This document shows, piece by piece, positions 60,714-64,000 of a stretch of 64,000 nucleotides of DNA. Both the position numbers and the translations under genes were made by a program. Within the stretch, counting starts at the first letter, position 1. Each line of letters starts with the position of its first letter. Source of the stretch: an uncultured Flavobacteriaceae bacterium (GTDB taxonomy: Bacteria > Bacteroidota > Bacteroidia > Flavobacteriales > Flavobacteriaceae); assembly GCA_947488435.1 (NCBI GenBank), contig CANKZG010000007.1, positions 16,749 to 80,748 of the forward strand. The letters are read 5' to 3'. The notes beneath the pieces were generated by a model, which ran no database searches, was not told the origin of the DNA, and worked only from the letters and a program-made list of their open reading frames with translations.

Positions 60714-63700
60714 ATGAAACCAATCTATCTTAAAAAAAACCACCTTCTTTTCTTTGTCTTACTTATTCTCTTTGGAGCACAAGTTCAAGCACAGTCCATT
60801 AAATCTGGGGTGACTTTTAACTGGGCGGATACTCAAACCAATTTGAACGATTCTGCAACTTTAGAATCCATAAGTATCAATGGTTCGGTTTATAGTACTT
60901 TTGTAGTTCCTACATCATATGAGTTAACTAGGTTAGGCCCTGGTGGGCATAATCTCAATAATATACAATTAAATGGAACTCAAATTCTAGGTAGTAGTAA
61001 TGATCCCAACTGGGAGAATCAAGCACTCATAGCATTTCAGTCTCTAAATCTTAACCATTATTTTGTTTCAAACGGAAACGGGCGGGATATTTGTGAAAAC
61101 GAATCTGCTCTGGCAACCACAGATTCACAAATACAAACCATTACCTATTCCCCTGGAATCCCCTCAAATCAAGATGGAGTGTTGGCTGTAACGGAACGAA
61201 ATGCCAATAATTGTCAACATATTGCGCTTTTTGGATCCCCAGCTGGGGGCGGTCCAGTACAACTTTTGGGACAGACTTTTGTGCTCCCCAGAGCAGTATC
61301 TAACGGACCACAATCTAACATACCACCTTCTGCAAATAGTGACTATTGGTTAACTGAACGAGTAAACGACAATAATGGAACTATAGGTATAGCTCTTTTC
61401 AACCTAAACGATCTTGCCCCTATAGGTTCAATCATTACGGAAATTAGGTTTACAGCCGCTACCGTGGATGTTGCCGATGGAAAGTTTTTCTTAATGCAAA
61501 CCTATGCTCAAGATGACTTTTTTGATCCTGAGTTTGAGGAAGTTTTTAATGGAGATGTTGGAGCGAATGACAACGTCCCTGATGGTTCTTCATACAGCTA
61601 TTTTGCTAATGCTCAACCGCTAAACGGTACTGTAGTGGTTAACACCGATGGCACATTTACATATACTCCTGATCCCGGTTTTACAGGCACAGATACTTTT
61701 GAAGTTCAAGTTTGCTTGCCTGTACCAAATCAGAATGTTTGTGATACTTCAACGGTTTCTTTAAATGTTAAATCTGGTGTCAGTATTAACAATGCCTCAG
61801 CAAATGAAGGAGAAAACTTAACGTATACCATTTCAATTAACGATCCCATTAATCAGGACCTTGTTTTTGATGTTAATTATACCAATAATACAACGGTTAA
61901 TGCTGATTATTCAGGACCATCAACGGTTACATTACCTGCAAATGCTGCTTCTGTAACATTTGACGTTGCTGCATTAAATGACGATTGGCTTGAAGACACA
62001 CAGACTTTTAATGTTATAATTTCTGATCCCTCGGATACGGTGACCATTTTTAATAATAGTGGTTTAGGTACAATAATAGATACCGATGAAGCTACGGTAT
62101 CCACTGGTAATTATGATGTTGACGAGGATGCAGGCACGATACAACTTCGGGTTTTTCTTAGCCCGTCTTCGGGTAATGTTGGGGTAGAACAGGCTTTTAC
62201 AGTAGACATAACGGTAAATAGCTCTGGAATAACAAATCCAGCCACGGACGGTTCAGATTACAATGGTACCACCGCAACAATTTCTTTTCCTGCAAACTCT
62301 CCTGCAGGTACCGAATTTTTTATCCCACTTACTATTCTTGATGACAACATTGTAGAGGCTTCAGAAAGAGTAATACAAAGACTCTCAAATGTTTCTTTTA
62401 ATGAAATAGGACTTGCAGGTCCGGGAGGAATAGTTAGAATACATGATAATGATAGTGCAGCAATAGTACTTCAGAATGTGACTGTAAATGAAGATGCTGG
62501 AACTTTTGATTACGAGTTTACGCTTAATGGTAGTACCCAAGATAGTTTTTCAATAGATTATAATACTTCGGATAATACAGCTCAAAACACTTTGGACTAC
62601 ACTTCTAATAGTGGCACCTTAGTTTTTAATGGAAATGATAATGAAATACAAACTGTTTCATTAGTTATTAACGATGATAGCCTAGTTGAAGATGTTGAAA
62701 ATTTTAGCATTACAGGTTCTTATTCTGGAATTGCCCCATTTGGAGGGGGTCAAGCTCAAAATATTTCACTTTCAAATAACCCAGCTACAATAACCATAAC
62801 AGATAACGATGGTGGTTCAGGAGTTGGTTTATCCGTTGACGACTTTACCGTTGACGAGGCAGTAGGCACAGCTACTTTTGATATTTCGCTTAATGCAGAT
62901 GTTCATGAAGGGTTTACAGTAAATTTTGCTGTTTCAGATGGTTCAGCGATTTCCCCTAGTGATTATACTGTAATTTCTAATACAGGCATACTTAACTTCT
63001 CCGGAACAAATGGAGAAATCCAATCTGTTACCGTAACCATTAATGATGATGTATTTATTGAAGAAACGGAAGATCTCTCCATAGTTTTGTCGAATCTTTC
63101 CACGGGACTAATTAACATAGTAGATGGCGATGGAACAGGAAACATTACAGATAACGATGCTAATCCTGGAGATGGAATTGCCTTTACACAAACCAATGTA
63201 GAAGTTACTGAAGGAGTGGGTGTTGTAGCTACCTTTGAAGTAGAACTCACAGGAGCCGTACAAGATCCTTTTGATGTAGCATTTAATACTGCATTTGGTT
63301 CTGCTACCGCTACCGATTTCGATGCACAATCTGGAAACCTTTCCTTCACTGGAAACGATGGGGAAATTCAAACCATCACCGTAGTTATTATTGATGATGC
63401 ATTGATTGAACCTACAGAAGGATATACCGTAAACCTTACAGGAACGACAAATCCGCTTGTACCTGTCAATACTGCTCAAGCTACAGGATCTATACTCGAT
63501 GATGATGCTAATCCTGGAGATGGAATTGCTTTTGTAGCTACCAATGTGGAAGTTACTGAAGGAGTTGGTGTTGTAGCTACCTTTGAAGTAGAACTTACAG
63601 GGGCTGTACAAGATCCTTTTGATGTAGCATTTAATACTGCATTTGGTTCTGCTACTGCTACCGATTTCGATGCACAATCTGGAAACCTTTCCTTCACTGG

Positions 63701-64000
63701 AAATGATGGAGAAATTCAAACCATCACCGTAGTGATTCTTAATGATGATATTACAGAACCTACAGAAGGATATACCGTAAACCTTACAGGAACAACAAAT
63801 CCACTTGTGCCAGTCAATACCGCTCAAGCTACAGGATCTATACTCGATGATGATGCTAATCCTGGAGATGGAATTGCCTTTGTAGCTACCAACGTAGAAG
63901 TTACTGAAGGAGTTGGCGTTGTAGCTACCTTTGAAGTAGAACTCACAGGAGCCGTACAAGATCCTTTTGATGTAGCATTTAATACTGCATTTGGTTCTGC
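60714..64000 (+). CDS. Large secreted Calx-beta repeat protein (3' end outside window)
   Basis: The open frame runs from ATG to the right edge: 1,095 codons with no stop. A signal peptide (MKPIYLKKNHLLFFVLLILF, cut near QAQS) leads into a ~260-residue domain with no recognised family. A Big_9/cadherin-like unit follows (about 280-355, with NGTVVVNTDGTFTYTPDPGF). Six or more Calx-beta domains come next, each rich in Asp/Asn and ending in IxDxD- or ITDND-type calcium-binding motifs. The last three copies are near-identical (116 codons each). The protein is likely calcium-stabilised and surface-exposed or secreted by the type IX system. A C-terminal sorting domain would lie outside the window. 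Confidence 0.9.
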   Translation, partial: MKPIYLKKNHLLFFVLLILFGAQVQAQSIKSGVTFNWADTQTNLNDSATLESISINGSVYSTFVVPTSYELTRLGPGGHNLNNIQLNGTQILGSSNDPNWENQALIAFQSLNLNHYFVSNGNGRDICENESALATTDSQIQTITYSPGIPSNQDGVLAVTERNANNCQHIALFGSPAGGGPVQLLGQTFVLPRAVSNGPQSNIPPSANSDYWLTERVNDNNGTIGIALFNLNDLAPIGSIITEIRFTAATVDVADGKFFLMQTYAQDDFFDPEFEEVFNGDVGANDNVPDGSSYSYFANAQPLNGTVVVNTDGTFTYTPDPGFTGTDTFEVQVCLPVPNQNVCDTSTVSLNVKSGVSINNASANEGENLTYTISINDPINQDLVFDVNYTNNTTVNADYSGPSTVTLPANAASVTFDVAALNDDWLEDTQTFNVIISDPSDTVTIFNNSGLGTIIDTDEATVSTGNYDVDEDAGTIQLRVFLSPSSGNVGVEQAFTVDITVNSSGITNPATDGSDYNGTTATISFPANSPAGTEFFIPLTILDDNIVEASERVIQRLSNVSFNEIGLAGPGGIVRIHDNDSAAIVLQNVTVNEDAGTFDYEFTLNGSTQDSFSIDYNTSDNTAQNTLDYTSNSGTLVFNGNDNEIQTVSLVINDDSLVEDVENFSITGSYSGIAPFGGGQAQNISLSNNPATITITDNDGGSGVGLSVDDFTVDEAVGTATFDISLNADVHEGFTVNFAVSDGSAISPSDYTVISNTGILNFSGTNGEIQSVTVTINDDVFIEETEDLSIVLSNLSTGLINIVDGDGTGNITDNDANPGDGIAFTQTNVEVTEGVGVVATFEVELTGAVQDPFDVAFNTAFGSATATDFDAQSGNLSFTGNDGEIQTITVVIIDDALIEPTEGYTVNLTGTTNPLVPVNTAQATGSILDDDANPGDGIAFVATNVEVTEGVGVVATFEVELTGAVQDPFDVAFNTAFGSATATDFDAQSGNLSFTGNDGEIQTITVVILNDDITEPTEGYTVNLTGTTNPLVPVNTAQATGSILDDDANPGDGIAFVATNVEVTEGVGVVATFEVELTGAVQDPFDVAFNTAFGS
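63156..64000 (+). repeat. 348-bp near-identical tandem Calx-beta repeats
   Basis: Three copies of a 348-bp unit begin at 63156, 63504 and 63852, the last cut by the window edge. Copies 1 and 2 differ in only a few codons (for example TQTN against VATN, and IDDALIEP against NDDITEP), showing recent duplication. The unit is 116 codons, so copy-number change would preserve the frame and alter protein length. Confidence 0.95.

Noticed and set aside
62963..63697. Two further minus-strand frames with identical starts
   Set aside because: They are the same antisense frame seen in successive 348-bp repeat copies.
63108..63959. Long minus-strand reading frame of about 280 codons, Ser/Tyr/Cys-rich
   Set aside because: It mirrors the Calx-beta repeats on the plus strand, and its composition is that of the antisense of an Asp/Asn/Thr-rich protein. 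Its own repeats are those of the sense gene.

Overview
The window looks like chromosomal DNA from a member of the Flavobacteriaceae (Bacteroidetes), probably marine. This is inferred from several signs. The DNA is A+T-rich. Most genes lack a Shine-Dalgarno sequence, while promoters of the flavobacterial type (TTG, about 21 bases, TAnnTTTG) can be read upstream of trpL and lipA. The gene order rpsU-xerC-hpf-tRNA-Thr is typical of the phylum, as are families such as DUF2851, the AGCS symporter, the 'SHNLRSH' histidine kinase and Calx-beta adhesins. No rRNA operon, insertion sequence, prophage, CRISPR array or plasmid gene was seen. Apart from the right edge this is mostly core genome.

Layout. 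1-2.1 kb (minus strand): rpsU, xerC, hpf and a tRNA-Thr, preceded by a 295-base array of 85-bp tandem repeats grown from the 3' end of an acyl-CoA dehydrogenase gene. 2.1-10 kb (minus): acyl-CoA dehydrogenase, helix-hairpin-helix protein, AGCS symporter, K+ channel with RCK domains, PspC and DUF2851 proteins, rhodanese, and two thioredoxin-fold proteins. 10.1-11.8 kb (plus): a MarR regulator, nitroreductase and YceI set with a palindromic operator candidate. 11.9-19.1 kb (plus): a complete tryptophan operon (trpE-G-D-[DoxX-like]-C-F-B-A), headed by a leader peptide with three consecutive Trp codons and an intrinsic terminator, i.e. a transcription attenuator. 19-27.4 kb: M20 peptidase, uracil-DNA glycosylase-like protein, TPR protein, PEP carboxylase, YaaA, RluD-type pseudouridine synthase and a PASTA protein.

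27.5-35.7 kb: ddl-coaD, a PAS histidine kinase with response regulator, an M14 lipoprotein peptidase, a tightly overlapping divergent Nudix/pyrE pair, an SRPBCC protein and birA. 35.8-40.6 kb: rsfS-ftsH-LUD protein-cdsA-psd-acyl-CoA-binding protein, a membrane-lipid and protein-quality cluster. 40.6-48.4 kb: isochorismatase-like hydrolase, valS, DUF1573 protein, PDZ aspartyl protease, aminotransferase-murB. 48.6-51.8 kb: ECF sigma with anti-sigma, a small Cys-rich protein, a second ECF sigma factor, and lipA. 51.9-60.3 kb: gap, a hybrid histidine kinase, lpxK, a Nif3-like protein, a zinc-ribbon-family protein that has lost its cysteines, kynurenine 3-monooxygenase and a ClpP-like protease. 60.7 kb to the edge: the first ~1,095 codons of a secreted multi-Calx-beta protein, with near-identical 348-bp tandem repeats running off the window.

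The most informative non-coding signals are the trp attenuator, the very strong Shine-Dalgarno site of rpsU (an exception in this phylum), the 85-bp repeat array, and the overlapping divergent pyrE/Nudix promoters. I did not find a convincing novel defence or mobile system. All functional calls come from reading motifs and recalling families, with no database search.
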